From Bacteroidales bacterium (GTDB lineage Bacteria; Bacteroidota; Bacteroidia; Bacteroidales; Marinilabiliaceae), in assembly GCA_024401365.1 (NCBI GenBank), contig JAKSLE010000013.1, forward strand, positions 1 to 64,000: a stretch of 64,000 nt of DNA, read 5' to 3'. This document shows, one piece after another, positions 42,585 through 51,673 of this stretch. The position numbers and the translations under genes were made by a program. The notes below the pieces were generated by a model, which worked only from the letters and a program-made list of their open reading frames with translations, searched no databases and had not been told where the DNA came from. How positions within the stretch are numbered: the first letter of the stretch is position 1; every line of letters begins with the position of its first letter.

Positions 42585-44330
42585 TTATTTAGCCCAACCA
42601 CGTACCTGATGCATCTGGTCGTTAACCTCGAGTACACCTTGTGGGATTGGGAAGTACTCGTTCTTACCCTCTTCAAACTTAAGTGTAATACCAGCATTAG
42701 CAAATGGGTGATGGATAGTATATGTAAGCTTGTGAGGCTTTGTCTGGCCTGATGTCCAGTACTCGTCGAACTGCAATGGAATGTTGTCAAGTACAGCGTC
42801 ATAGCACTGCTTAGCAATACCCCAACGTACAATATCGAAGTAACGGCAACCCTCGAACCACATCTCATACTGCTTCTCGTCCTGAAGAACCTTGAGATCT
42901 ACTGATGTAGATACTGTCTTAGAACCAGCACGATTCTGAATTGCATTGATGTACTTCAAAGCCTCAGCATTGTTACCTGATGCAATACATGCCTCAGCAT
43001 AGAGGAGATAAGCCTCACCAAGACGTGCAAGACACAAGTTAGTGTTGTTGCAGTTATCACCTACTGAAAGGTCAGCATCTTTTGGATGCATCATCATCTT
43101 AACCTCCATTACGTCTGAACGTGAGAATGAACCAGCTGTCTTTGTAATACCACGGTTTGGATCCATCTCCTTCTCTGCACGTGTCAACTTGCCAATAACG
43201 TTGCCATCAGCATCCTTCTTATCATCGCTCTTCCAACCGCAGAGATCCTCATCATAGAAGAACTCGTCAGATGTAAGGAATGTAGCCTTACGACGATATG
43301 AGTCACCATCGTTCTCAAGCATCTTGTGAGCGAAATCCTGGTTGATAGAGCCACCGCCCCAACCACCTGTTGAACAGATTCTTGGGTTTGTACCACCACC
43401 AGCGATATCATCACCACGCCAGTTAAATACGTTAGCTACCATCCAACGACCACGCTGGATAGAACCACCCCAAACACCACCAAGTGCTGTGTTTGTTGTG
43501 TAGTTGAACTCGAAGATCTTCTCCTCGCAACCGTCACCCTCTACATGGAAGAGGTCACGGAAACGCTCACCTGGAACAAGTGCATAGTTTGAAGACTCTA
43601 CAAGTGGCTTCAACATGCTAACTGCCTTAGCATTGTCGCCTGCGAAGAGAGCCGACTTACCTGCTACGAACTGAGCAAAGCCCTTTGTAACACGCCATGT
43701 ACCTTCCTTGTCACCCTGACCCTGACGCTCTGGAAGATCAGCCATTGCAGCCTCACACTCCTTAACACAGAAATCAAAGATTGCCTTCTGCGACTCAGCG
43801 TTGGTTGGCTTCTCATTTGTGATGAGATGATCAACCAATGGTGGCTGATAGAATACCTGTGCAGCAAACATGTGCGCCCAAGCACGCATTACTCTAGCCT
43901 CAGCAACTGCCTTCTTCTTTGCAGGAGTATCAGCATTGTCACCGAAATAGTGAATAATAAGGTTAGCTGAGTAAATAGCCTTGTAAATGTGGTTGTAAAG
44001 TGTACCAATACAACCTGATGTAGCATCATAACGGAACTCGTTGAAGATACGGAAGTCAGCATGGTCGTTGATATCACCACCTGCAGCAAAAATATCGTCA
44101 GCAGAGTAGTTGATCAATGTAAGATATGCACTCCAGATACCCTCGTTACCACCAATCTCACCAATGTATGTAGCATACATAGCTGTTGCAGCAGACTCGG
44201 CATCAGCATCAGTCTTATAGAAATTGCCAGTGCTACTTGTAGCCTTCTGCTCAATTTCGAGCCTGTCCTCATCGCATGACGCAAGCATCAAGCTAGACAA
44301 CGCAGCTGCGTAAAATAATATCTTTTTCAT
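42585..44330 (-). CDS. SusD/RagB-family nutrient-binding outer-membrane lipoprotein
   Basis: The protein has 581 residues. The lipoprotein signal ends SSLMLASCDED (Cys19), followed by an N-terminal segment and TPR-like helices typical of SusD (AYLTLINYSADDIFAAGG, VMRAWAHMFAAQVF). The C-terminal half has CLARLGEAYLLYAEACIASGNN, YINAIQNRAGS and DEKQYEMWFEGCRYFDIVRWG, the best-known SusD signature. It caps the SusC channel encoded just upstream and binds substrate on the cell surface. The start at 44330 is chosen because it gives the signal peptide directly. No glycosidase or regulator is adjacent, so the substrate is unknown. Confidence 0.95.
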   Translation of the reverse strand: MKKILFYAAALSSLMLASCDEDRLEIEQKATSSTGNFYKTDADAESAATAMYATYIGEIGGNEGIWSAYLTLINYSADDIFAAGGDINDHADFRIFNEFRYDATSGCIGTLYNHIYKAIYSANLIIHYFGDNADTPAKKKAVAEARVMRAWAHMFAAQVFYQPPLVDHLITNEKPTNAESQKAIFDFCVKECEAAMADLPERQGQGDKEGTWRVTKGFAQFVAGKSALFAGDNAKAVSMLKPLVESSNYALVPGERFRDLFHVEGDGCEEKIFEFNYTTNTALGGVWGGSIQRGRWMVANVFNWRGDDIAGGGTNPRICSTGGWGGGSINQDFAHKMLENDGDSYRRKATFLTSDEFFYDEDLCGWKSDDKKDADGNVIGKLTRAEKEMDPNRGITKTAGSFSRSDVMEVKMMMHPKDADLSVGDNCNNTNLCLARLGEAYLLYAEACIASGNNAEALKYINAIQNRAGSKTVSTSVDLKVLQDEKQYEMWFEGCRYFDIVRWGIAKQCYDAVLDNIPLQFDEYWTSGQTKPHKLTYTIHHPFANAGITLKFEEGKNEYFPIPQGVLEVNDQMHQVRGWAK

Positions 44331-44351
44331 TATACTGTTCAATTTAAATGA

Positions 44352-47300
44352 TTAGAATGTAACACTTACACCAAGTACCAACTTGCTCATGTTAGGATAT
44401 GCACCCTTGTCAAGACCTGGGCAGTTATACTCCTGTGTACATGTCTCTGGGTCGAGACCAGGATACTTTGTAAATGTGAAGAAATCATCAAGTGAAATGA
44501 ATGCACGTACATTCTGCATGTATGCCTTCTCTGTGATGCTCTTTGGCAATGTATAACCGAGCTGGATCTGCTTCAACTTGAAGTATGAACCATTGTATAC
44601 CATTGCTGATGAACGCCAGAATTGACCACTACCTGCTACTGACTTAGCCTCAGGAAGCTTGCCCGACTTGAAGTCGTCATAGATACCCTTAGCAATGTTG
44701 TTGTAACCTGTACGATACAAGCCATAGTAAACATCGTTGCCTGCTGCACCTGCACCAAATACTGTGAGGTCAATACCCTTGTATGCTGCTGTCAAAGTAA
44801 CACCGTAAGTAACCTTTGGAAGACCTGAACCTATGTCACGGAAGTCCTCATCGTGTGGGTCGTTTGTTGTACCCTTGAATACCTGGTTGCCCTTTGTGTC
44901 ATACTCATAGTGATTGTACAATGCTGTACCATCAGAAGCACGACCTGCATACTCGAAACCACGCATGTACCAGATTGAGTGACCCTCCTCGAAGTAGCAA
45001 CGTACTACCTCAGGGCTAGCACCCTCAACTGTTGCACCTGAAATACGCTCGATTGACTCGTCAAGGTATGTTACCTCGTTCTTCAATGTTGCGAAGTTAC
45101 CAGAAATACCGTATGAGAAGTCACCAAGGTTATCCTTCCAAGAAAGCTCAACCTCAAGACCCTTATTCTCTACCTCACCTGCATTCATCTTGATTGATGA
45201 AGCACCTGTCTCAGGCATTACTGGAGCATCAACGAGAAGGTCCTTTGTTGTCTTCTTATACCAGTCGATACCAAGAGCCAAACGATCGTTCAAGAAACGG
45301 AAGTCAGCACCAAGGTCGATCTGCTCTGAAGTCTCCCATGTCAAGTTAGGGTTAGCAATACCGTTTGGCATTGAACCGTATGATGCAGCGTTCGAAGAAC
45401 CATACTGATACCACTGACCGTTTGTATTAATACCTGCTGTATATGCATAGTTGTTCAAAACGTTTACGTTACCGTTCTGACCCCAAGATGCACGGATCTT
45501 ACCGAATGACATTACACTAGGATCAACGTTCTCCTTAATGAATGACTCATTAGAGAATGTCCAACCTGCAGAGAATGAGAAGAACTGACCCCAACGGTTG
45601 TCAGCAGACAACTTAGATGAGTCGAATGCGTCAGCACGGAAGTTTGCTTGTACGCTGTAACGGTTGTCATATGCGTATGACAAACGACCGAAGTATGAAA
45701 TAGATGAAGCCTCACCTGGAGCACCACCAATACCCTTTACAGTATCGCTGTTACCATTAACACTGTTGAGGAAGCGGAAGTTAGGAGCGTATGCCTTGAG
45801 GATATCTGGACCTGATGCATTAGCGTTCACACCATTGTTGTGTGACTCACGGTATGACATACCAACCATTGCACCAATATTGTGAACATCAGCAAATGTA
45901 TCGTTGTAGTTTACGAAGTTCTCCCACTGATACCAGTACGAGTTGTTGCTGCTGCCCTCAATTCTGTAGCTATCACCCTTTGTCTGTGCATTGAGGTAAT
46001 ATGGAAACTCCCAGTTTGAGCTGTTGCTGAATGCCAAACGATAACCCAAACGTGATGTAAATACTACTTGCTTAACTGGAGTCAAGTTAGCATATACTGT
46101 ACCGTTGATGTTGAAGCCATTGTTCTTACCGTATGCACGGTCACGCTGTGAGAATGGGTTACCACCAGAAAGACGCTGGTTGAAGTATGATGTTGCATAG
46201 TAGCCGTTCTCGTCACCAAAGAGGTAGTACTGATCCTTAGCCTCGTAGTGTGCCTTGAAATCACCAAGCATCTGCTCTGGCTTTGTCCAGTAGAGAGGTG
46301 TCAATGGATCGATAAGGAGAAGCATCTCGAATGAAGAACCATAACCGTTCTCAGATACGCCCTTAGATCTCCACTTCTCAATAGATGTGTTAGTACCAAC
46401 CTGCAACCAAGACTTAATCTTGTAGTCAGCGTTGATTTGACCTGTAAGACGCTCGTACTTATCCTTGTCACCCTTTACGATACCATCCTGGTTAACGTAA
46501 CCAATGCTCAAGAAGTATGAACCCTTGTCATTACCACCCTGGAATGTGAGTGTGTGCTGCTTTGCCCATGTATTCTCAAAATACTCGTCAAGCCAGTTTG
46601 TATCTGTGTTAGGATCCCAGCCATAAAGTGTCTGAGCATCCTTCATATCTGCCTGTACCTTCTCAGCACCGAGCTGCATTGTCATCCAATCCTTGAACTG
46701 TGAAGCGTTGAGAAGCTCTGGTACACGACCAAGTGACTGATTTGTCCACTTGCCCTCGTATACGATTGTACCATCACCCTTGTTCTTACCAGACTTTGTT
46801 GTGATAAGTACAACACCGTTACCAGCCTCAGCACCATAGATAGCTGCTGATGCAGCATCCTTCAATACCTCCATTGACTCAATCATAGATGGGTCAAGGT
46901 ACTGAATGCTTGATACCTGAAGACCATCAACAATCAAAAGTGGACCGATGTTGCTAGAGTTAGAAGAGTAACCACGTACACGGATTGTTGCACCCTGACC
47001 TGGCTTACCAGATGAATTGAGGACCTGTACACCAGGAGCCTTACCCTGCAATGCTGCAGCAGCATCTGTTGTAGAACGGTTCTTCAAATCCTCAGACTTA
47101 ACTGATGCAACCGAACCTGTCAAGTCACTCTTTCTCTGAACACCGTAACCTACAGCTACGATCTCATCGATGAGCTCCATATCGCTCTTGAGCGATGCAT
47201 TAATTGTTGTACGGCCATTTACTGCCTCTTCTGCAGTTTCATAACCAATAAATGAAAATGTAAGAACGGCATTTGAAGGAGCACTAATTGAGTACTTACC

Positions 47301-47498
47301 ATCAAAATCCGTAATTGTACCTGTTGTAGTACCTTTAACTACAACATTCACACCTGGAATAGGATCATTAGTGGATGCATCCTTTACTACACCACTAATC
47401 TGACTCTGTGCCCAAGAGAATGCCGACACACAGAAGAAAAGTGTCAGCATTGTTACCGCCTTGCGCAACGATACCAGCTTTTCGTTTAGTTTATTCAT
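44352..47498 (-). CDS. SusC/RagA-family TonB-linked outer-membrane transporter
   Basis: The protein has 1048 residues with a signal peptide (TLFFCVSAFSWAQ). The carboxypeptidase-regulatory-like domain is at about 33-110 (ISGVVKDASTNDPIPGVNVVVKG, DFDGKYSI). A TonB-box-like segment EIVAVGYGVQRKSDLTGSVASV follows, then the plug (LQGKAPGVQVLNSSGKPGQG, SIQYLDPSMIESMEVLKDAASAAIYG) and the 22-strand barrel. The C-terminal strand ends SKLVLGVSVTF. It imports an oligosaccharide or peptide with energy from TonB, paired with the SusD lipoprotein 21 bases downstream. Codon choice is strongly biased, consistent with abundant expression. Confidence 0.96.
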   Translation of the reverse strand: MNKLNEKLVSLRKAVTMLTLFFCVSAFSWAQSQISGVVKDASTNDPIPGVNVVVKGTTTGTITDFDGKYSISAPSNAVLTFSFIGYETAEEAVNGRTTINASLKSDMELIDEIVAVGYGVQRKSDLTGSVASVKSEDLKNRSTTDAAAALQGKAPGVQVLNSSGKPGQGATIRVRGYSSNSSNIGPLLIVDGLQVSSIQYLDPSMIESMEVLKDAASAAIYGAEAGNGVVLITTKSGKNKGDGTIVYEGKWTNQSLGRVPELLNASQFKDWMTMQLGAEKVQADMKDAQTLYGWDPNTDTNWLDEYFENTWAKQHTLTFQGGNDKGSYFLSIGYVNQDGIVKGDKDKYERLTGQINADYKIKSWLQVGTNTSIEKWRSKGVSENGYGSSFEMLLLIDPLTPLYWTKPEQMLGDFKAHYEAKDQYYLFGDENGYYATSYFNQRLSGGNPFSQRDRAYGKNNGFNINGTVYANLTPVKQVVFTSRLGYRLAFSNSSNWEFPYYLNAQTKGDSYRIEGSSNNSYWYQWENFVNYNDTFADVHNIGAMVGMSYRESHNNGVNANASGPDILKAYAPNFRFLNSVNGNSDTVKGIGGAPGEASSISYFGRLSYAYDNRYSVQANFRADAFDSSKLSADNRWGQFFSFSAGWTFSNESFIKENVDPSVMSFGKIRASWGQNGNVNVLNNYAYTAGINTNGQWYQYGSSNAASYGSMPNGIANPNLTWETSEQIDLGADFRFLNDRLALGIDWYKKTTKDLLVDAPVMPETGASSIKMNAGEVENKGLEVELSWKDNLGDFSYGISGNFATLKNEVTYLDESIERISGATVEGASPEVVRCYFEEGHSIWYMRGFEYAGRASDGTALYNHYEYDTKGNQVFKGTTNDPHDEDFRDIGSGLPKVTYGVTLTAAYKGIDLTVFGAGAAGNDVYYGLYRTGYNNIAKGIYDDFKSGKLPEAKSVAGSGQFWRSSAMVYNGSYFKLKQIQLGYTLPKSITEKAYMQNVRAFISLDDFFTFTKYPGLDPETCTQEYNCPGLDKGAYPNMSKLVLGVSVTF

Positions 47499-47952
47499 AC
47501 ATGAAAAATTAATTAAACCGATAGATAAATATCAAACAGCAGCAAAACATCATTATCGCAAGTGGTGCTTCCACTACTATTTGACGATGCGAATTTGTTA
47601 ACTATTTTTAATACTGCAATGGATAATTTGTTAAAATGAATTTTTCGTCGTGATGAGCAAAGCAATTGTAACGCACAAATAAAAAAGCAGGGTATTTTTG
47701 CCTCAATTTTTTACATATTCATGTTACGAGAGAGAAAAAAAATGTTACAAATCATATATATAAGAACATTTTCTGCGCAAAATAATCAACATCAAGCAAT
47801 CCCTAATAGCATCCTCAAACTGTCCCTTTTCATCTCCCAACACCCCCAATTTATCTCCCAATCATTCCAAAACAATACTGCCATATCTTCTTCACCCAAA
47901 CACACCTCCCTATACAACGTTAATATTTGTTTAAGCCCTAATACTCGGACAT
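47499..47952. other. Long spacer upstream of susC, no gene seen
   Basis: About 450 AT-rich bases separate susC from the DUF5683 gene. No credible reading frame is present. The susC promoter probably lies here: a TTTATTTG on the minus strand near 47676-47683 is the best near-match to the -7 consensus, which would give a leader of about 180 bases. No regulator gene is adjacent. Confidence 0.5.
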
Positions 47953-47980
47953 AAAAAAAGCCCACCCTAAAGTGAGCTGT
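47953..47980 (-). terminator. Terminator of the parA-parB-DUF5683 operon
   Basis: On the minus strand AGCTCAC pairs with GTGGGCT (one G-T pair) around a 6-base loop, followed by T7. It lies about 20 bases past the DUF5683 stop. Confidence 0.88.
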
Positions 47981-48000
47981 ATCATAATGATCGTATATTG

Positions 48001-48714
48001 TCAAAAGTTGATGCAGACCGATGCTCCAATTACCGGACCGCCTTCATCAGGTATTATCATCGGATTCCATTTCATCGCCAAATCGTCCGTAACGTCAAAA
48101 TCATGAAAATGCGCATCTACACAGGCATCTACCAATTGTAGCACATATACGCCTATAATTCCAAAATACGACAAATCCCTATAACGCCTGTAATAGTTCT
48201 TCTTGTTTTCCAAAACTCTCTGAAACCAGTCTGCATATCTTTCCAAACAGAGCTCTGGATCTAGATGATTGTCTTCTATTATCTTCATATAGGAGGTATT
48301 GTTTGGATCTTTGTTTATCAAATCTCTATACCCTCTCCTATATATGTCATAATACTTGCCATTGAAATGTATGGAGTAACACAACGCCGCTATACCTCCA
48401 TATACTATAGGTACTTTCCAATATTTTCTGTTGTATATCTGTCCTAATCCGGGAACTACAGCGGCAAACATGGTGGCAGTGTGCGGATTTATACCCATCT
48501 TCCTGACTCCAAGCGACTTCATAATCGTGGTGTCGGCCGACCTATATACAATTAAGGTATCCTTGCCCGTAAGCGCTTTTATCTTGATATGCTCTCCTTC
48601 TAACTCAACTCCCGACGACTGCGCATACAAATAGCCGACATTGGTCAACAAAACCAATGCTGCTATCATACATACTCTCTTAATGAGATTTCGAAATTTT
48701 ACCGTTGTCGTCAA
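48001..48714 (-). CDS. DUF5683 domain protein
   Basis: The protein has 237 residues with an N-terminal hydrophobic signal (CMIAALVLLTNVGYLYAQ). The DUF5683 core contains NPHTATMFAAVVPGLGQIYNRKYWKVPIVYGGIAALCYSI and a second hydrophobic segment LSYFGIIGVYVLQLVDACVDAHF. It is probably an integral membrane protein. In many Bacteroidales it follows parA-parB, as here (39 bases after parB). Those loci usually continue with a lytic transglycosylase and relA, which are missing here: a terminator and the susC spacer follow. Function unknown. Confidence 0.88.
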   Translation of the reverse strand: MTTTVKFRNLIKRVCMIAALVLLTNVGYLYAQSSGVELEGEHIKIKALTGKDTLIVYRSADTTIMKSLGVRKMGINPHTATMFAAVVPGLGQIYNRKYWKVPIVYGGIAALCYSIHFNGKYYDIYRRGYRDLINKDPNNTSYMKIIEDNHLDPELCLERYADWFQRVLENKKNYYRRYRDLSYFGIIGVYVLQLVDACVDAHFHDFDVTDDLAMKWNPMIIPDEGGPVIGASVCINF

Positions 48715-48753
48715 ATGTAATGTCTATCGAGTGAGTTACTATAGGATCAAGAA

Positions 48754-49656
48754 CTACTCTTCTGCTTTGTTATCATCAAGCATAAGCTTCTCCATAATCC
48801 TCTTTAGCTCTTCATCAGAGGCAAATGGTATGGTTATCTTTCCCTTACCTTCTTCACTTCTGTCAAGCTTAATGTCTTGCTTATTGAAGAACGAACAGAA
48901 TTGCGTCTTTATCTCTTCGTATACAGGCGCCAACTTTTTCTTAGGTGCTTTAGCTGGCTTGTCTGGCTCTGCCGGCTTCTCTTCTTTGTACTGACGGACC
49001 AATTCCTCAATACGTCGTACCGAATAACCAAATTCTACAGTCTGCTGATATAGCATTATCTGTATCTCTGGATCATCAATACCCATAATCGCACGGGCAT
49101 GTCCCATCGAGAGCTCTTTCTGCCTCAATGCTTGCTGAATCTCAGGGGGCAACTTCAATAGACGAAGCGAATTGGTAACGGCCGAACGCGACTTGCCTAC
49201 CCTGTCTGCCATGGCTTCTTGCGTAATGCTGCACTCGTCTATAAGTCGCTGATAACTCAACGCCTCTTCTATAGGATTCAGGTCGGCTCGCTGAATATTC
49301 TCTACCAACGCCAACTCAAGCATCGTGTCGTCTCCAGCATCCCTGATATACGCAGGTACCTTGTCCAACCCAGCCATCTGCGATGCTCGCAAACGACGCT
49401 CACCTGCTATTATCTGATATTTATGGTCCGATAACCTCCTTAGCGTCAATGGCTGAATAATACCCATCGAACGAATAGATGTCGCCAAACGTTCCAACTC
49501 TTCTTGATCAAAGTCAGTACGTGGCTGCCATGGATTGGTCTCTATCTCTTGAACAGGTACTTCTATAATGGCTGTCTTCTGGGTCTGCGATGGCGTGTAC
49601 TCCGAAGAGTCAATTATCGCACCTAATCCTCGTCCCAATCCTGATGGCTTCTTCAT
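48754..49656 (-). CDS. parB: Chromosome-partitioning protein ParB
   Basis: The protein has 300 residues. It is a centromere-binding CTP-dependent clamp. The N terminus MKKPSGLGRGLGAIID is the ParA-stimulating segment. The ParB/Srx domain has VQEIETNPWQPRTDFDQEEL and the nucleotide-binding GERRLRASQMAGLDKVPAYI. ENIQRADLNPIEEALSYQRL is followed by the helix-turn-helix MADRVGKSRSAVTNSLRLLKLP. A linker and C-terminal dimerisation part end the protein. It is in an operon 28 bases after parA. No convincing parS site was seen in the window. Confidence 0.95.
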   Translation of the reverse strand: MKKPSGLGRGLGAIIDSSEYTPSQTQKTAIIEVPVQEIETNPWQPRTDFDQEELERLATSIRSMGIIQPLTLRRLSDHKYQIIAGERRLRASQMAGLDKVPAYIRDAGDDTMLELALVENIQRADLNPIEEALSYQRLIDECSITQEAMADRVGKSRSAVTNSLRLLKLPPEIQQALRQKELSMGHARAIMGIDDPEIQIMLYQQTVEFGYSVRRIEELVRQYKEEKPAEPDKPAKAPKKKLAPVYEEIKTQFCSFFNKQDIKLDRSEEGKGKITIPFASDEELKRIMEKLMLDDNKAEE

Positions 49657-49684
49657 ATATCTTCTCTATATCGCGTTATTTTAT

Positions 49685-50467
49685 TTATTCAGCATTCTTG
49701 CTCTCAATTCTGTCTATCAACTCTTTGGCCAAAGAGAGATAATTCTGCGCACCCTTCGATGTGGCATCGTACGTAATACATGGCTGCCCATGACTAGGAG
49801 CTTCCGACAAACGAACATTACGCGCAATCAATGTGTTGAATACAAGTTCCTTGAACTGCATCTTAACCTCATTGTACACTTGCTCCGAAAGCTTATTACG
49901 CTGATCGTACATCGTCAAAAGGAAACCTTCAATGTCCAAATCTGGATGCAAGTGATTCTGAATCATCATAATCGTCTTCAAAAGCTTCGACAATCCTTCT
50001 AGCGCAAAATACTCACACTGTACAGGTATAATGACAGAATCTGCCGCAACAAGGGCATTGACCGTAATCAAACCAAGACTAGGACAGCAGTCTATAAGAA
50101 TGTAATCAAACTCATCCCTGACTTTCTCAACTATGCGCTGCATAATCTTCTCTCGGTCCGACTTATTGAGTAGCTCAACTTCCGCACCAACTAAATCAAT
50201 ATGAGAAGGCAATACATATAGTCCCTCTATCTCATCATATTTAATACACGCCGACTTAGGGTCTGCATCGTCTATCAAACATTCATAAATGGATGTCTCA
50301 ACATTTCTTAGATCAAAACCCAATCCCGAGGTAGTGTTAGCCTGTGGGTCGGCATCAATGATAAGAACCTTCTTCTCCAACACTGCTAGTGACGCAGCAA
50401 GGTTGATGGAAGTAGTCGTCTTGCCTACTCCACCCTTCTGATTTGCTATAGCTATAACTCTTCCCAT
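49685..50467 (-). CDS. parA: Chromosome-partitioning ATPase ParA (Soj)
   Basis: The protein has 260 residues from ATG 50467, which gives the family-typical MGRVIAIANQKGGVGKTTTSINLAASLA. Longer in-frame starts would run into birA and its promoter. The deviant Walker A is KGGVGKTT, with IIDADPQANTTSGLG and YILIDCCPSLGLITVNALVAAD. It moves ParB-bound origin DNA along the nucleoid. It is the first gene of parA-parB-DUF5683 and is divergent from birA. Confidence 0.95.
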   Translation of the reverse strand: MGRVIAIANQKGGVGKTTTSINLAASLAVLEKKVLIIDADPQANTTSGLGFDLRNVETSIYECLIDDADPKSACIKYDEIEGLYVLPSHIDLVGAEVELLNKSDREKIMQRIVEKVRDEFDYILIDCCPSLGLITVNALVAADSVIIPVQCEYFALEGLSKLLKTIMMIQNHLHPDLDIEGFLLTMYDQRNKLSEQVYNEVKMQFKELVFNTLIARNVRLSEAPSHGQPCITYDATSKGAQNYLSLAKELIDRIESKNAE

Positions 50468-50495
50468 AACATTCGTCATTGACACAAAGTTGACG

Positions 50496-50503
50496 CAAAG
50501 ATA
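50496..50503 (-). promoter_or_regulatory. -7 promoter element of parA
   Basis: The minus strand reads TATCTTTG followed by C, a full TAnnTTTG match 28 bases before the chosen ATG at 50467. It argues against longer starts. Confidence 0.6.
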
Positions 50504-50524
50504 AAAAAATATTCTCTCTTTCCT

Positions 50525-50544
50525 TAATTTTGCACCTACATTTG
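50525..50544 (+). promoter_or_regulatory. Promoter region of birA with two -7 candidates
   Basis: TAATTTTG (50525-50532, followed by CACC) and TACATTTG (50537-50544) both match TAnnTTTG. The birA ATG is at 50568. The first leaves a normal leader; the second would leave only about 15-20 bases. Confidence 0.5.
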
Positions 50545-50567
50545 TTCCGTATATACATAATAAAAAG

Positions 50568-51353
50568 ATGAATAGTTCGACTTTCAGACATTTACAGGAT
50601 GTAGATTCTACCAACTCGGAGATGAAACGCTGGATGGGCGTATGCCCCGACCTCCAGTCTTTCTCTTTCGTATCTGCTGATTTCCAGTCTTCTGGCCGCG
50701 GACAAGTCGGCAACACCTGGGAGAGCGAGAGAAATGCCAACCTCTTGGCTAGCATCCTCTATCGCCCTAAATACGAGATGCACGTGCGCCACCAATTCAA
50801 TATTTCTATGGCGGCAGCCCTCGCCGTCAAGTCTACCGTCGAACATTATCTCAATATTTCGCCAGAGCGCATCAAGGTGAAATGGCCCAACGATGTCTAT
50901 GTCGACAACCGTAAAATATGCGGAATCCTTATCGAAAATTCTCTGGCCGGAGCAAATATCGCATATTCTATCATTGGCATCGGCCTGAATATCAATCAGG
51001 AGAAATTCGTCTCTAACGCCCCTAACCCCGTCTCAATGTTCCAAATCTCAAACGAGAAAATCAACATCAACGAGGTCTCTATATTCCTCCAAAGATCTTT
51101 CTGCCAACTTGCCTCGGAAATAGAACAGGATATCAACCAAGTTCACTCGAAGTACATCAAAGCTCTCTTCAGAGCCGATGGAGAATTGCACGAATGGGCT
51201 CTGCCCGATGGCTCGCATTTCGAGGCAAAAATATTAGATACCCTCTCAACAGGCCACCTCATCCTCGAGGATAGCCTCAAAAACCAAAAACAGTTCGCTT
51301 TTAAGGAGGTTTCACATGTTATAGCTCTGTCCGACAGTAACTTACTGACATAA
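50568..51353 (+). CDS. birA: Biotin-[acetyl-CoA-carboxylase] ligase
   Basis: The protein has 261 residues. It activates biotin with ATP and attaches it to biotin carboxyl carrier proteins. Motifs: VDSTNSEMKRW near the N terminus, SSGRGQVGNTWESERNANLLASILY (biotinyl-AMP loop; the usual GRGRxGR is GRGQVGN here), KWPNDVYVDNRKICGILIE (catalytic Lys) and IIGIGLNINQ. It lacks the N-terminal helix-turn-helix, so it is a monofunctional group I ligase rather than the repressor-ligase of E. coli. It is divergent from parA. Confidence 0.95.
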   Translation: MNSSTFRHLQDVDSTNSEMKRWMGVCPDLQSFSFVSADFQSSGRGQVGNTWESERNANLLASILYRPKYEMHVRHQFNISMAAALAVKSTVEHYLNISPERIKVKWPNDVYVDNRKICGILIENSLAGANIAYSIIGIGLNINQEKFVSNAPNPVSMFQISNEKININEVSIFLQRSFCQLASEIEQDINQVHSKYIKALFRADGELHEWALPDGSHFEAKILDTLSTGHLILEDSLKNQKQFAFKEVSHVIALSDSNLLT

Positions 51354-51383
51354 CACACCTCAAGTCCCCTAATGTACCAAAAT

Positions 51384-51405
51384 AAAAAAATTGCGAGCAA
51401 CCTAT
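51384..51405. other. AAAAAATTGCGAGCAACCTAT element, copy 2
   Basis: This intergenic element matches the one at 33436-33457 in 19 of about 21 positions. A weaker third version lies at 57311-57326 beside the structured RNA candidate. In each case CAA lies 13-14 bases before TGCGAG. See the finding on the recurrent element. Confidence 0.6.
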
Positions 51406-51496
51406 AGGCTGTCTTATATCAGAGAGTAACATCCAACTACTTTCTCGCTATAAAGCACAAAAACATTATTTAATAAAACTTTTTCTCGTCCAACTA

Positions 51497-51526
51497 TTGC
51501 AAAACGGGCATTAAGTATTATCTTTG
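51497..51526 (+). promoter_or_regulatory. Promoter of tRNA-Leu and tig
   Basis: TTG at 51497-51499, a 19-base spacer and TATCTTTG at 51519-51526 match both the -33 (TTG) and -7 (TAnnTTTG) Bacteroidetes elements with the usual spacing. It lies 24 bases before the tRNA. Confidence 0.65.
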
Positions 51527-51550
51527 CACCGCAATTCTCAAGGAAATTCT

Positions 51551-51632
51551 GCGGATGTGGCGTAATTGGCAGCCGCGCTAGACTTAGGATCTAGTGTCGA
51601 AAGACTTGTGGGTTCGAGTCCCACCATCCGCA
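51551..51632 (+). tRNA. tRNA-Leu (TAG anticodon)
   Basis: The acceptor stem GCGGATG/CATCCGC is perfect, with discriminator A. The anticodon arm is CTAGACTTAGGATCTAG (anticodon TAG, reading CTA-family codons). A class II variable arm (TGTCGAAAGACTT) and T arm GTGGGTTCGAGTCCCAC follow. CCA is not encoded. The trigger factor ATG is 41 bases downstream. Confidence 0.97.
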
Positions 51633-51673
51633 CTAATATATCACTTTTATTTCTTACATTATTCATATTTGAA

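Noticed and set aside
50468-50755. A longer parA start reaching into birA.
   Set aside because: It would overlap birA and both divergent promoters; the family begins at MGRVIAIANQKGG.
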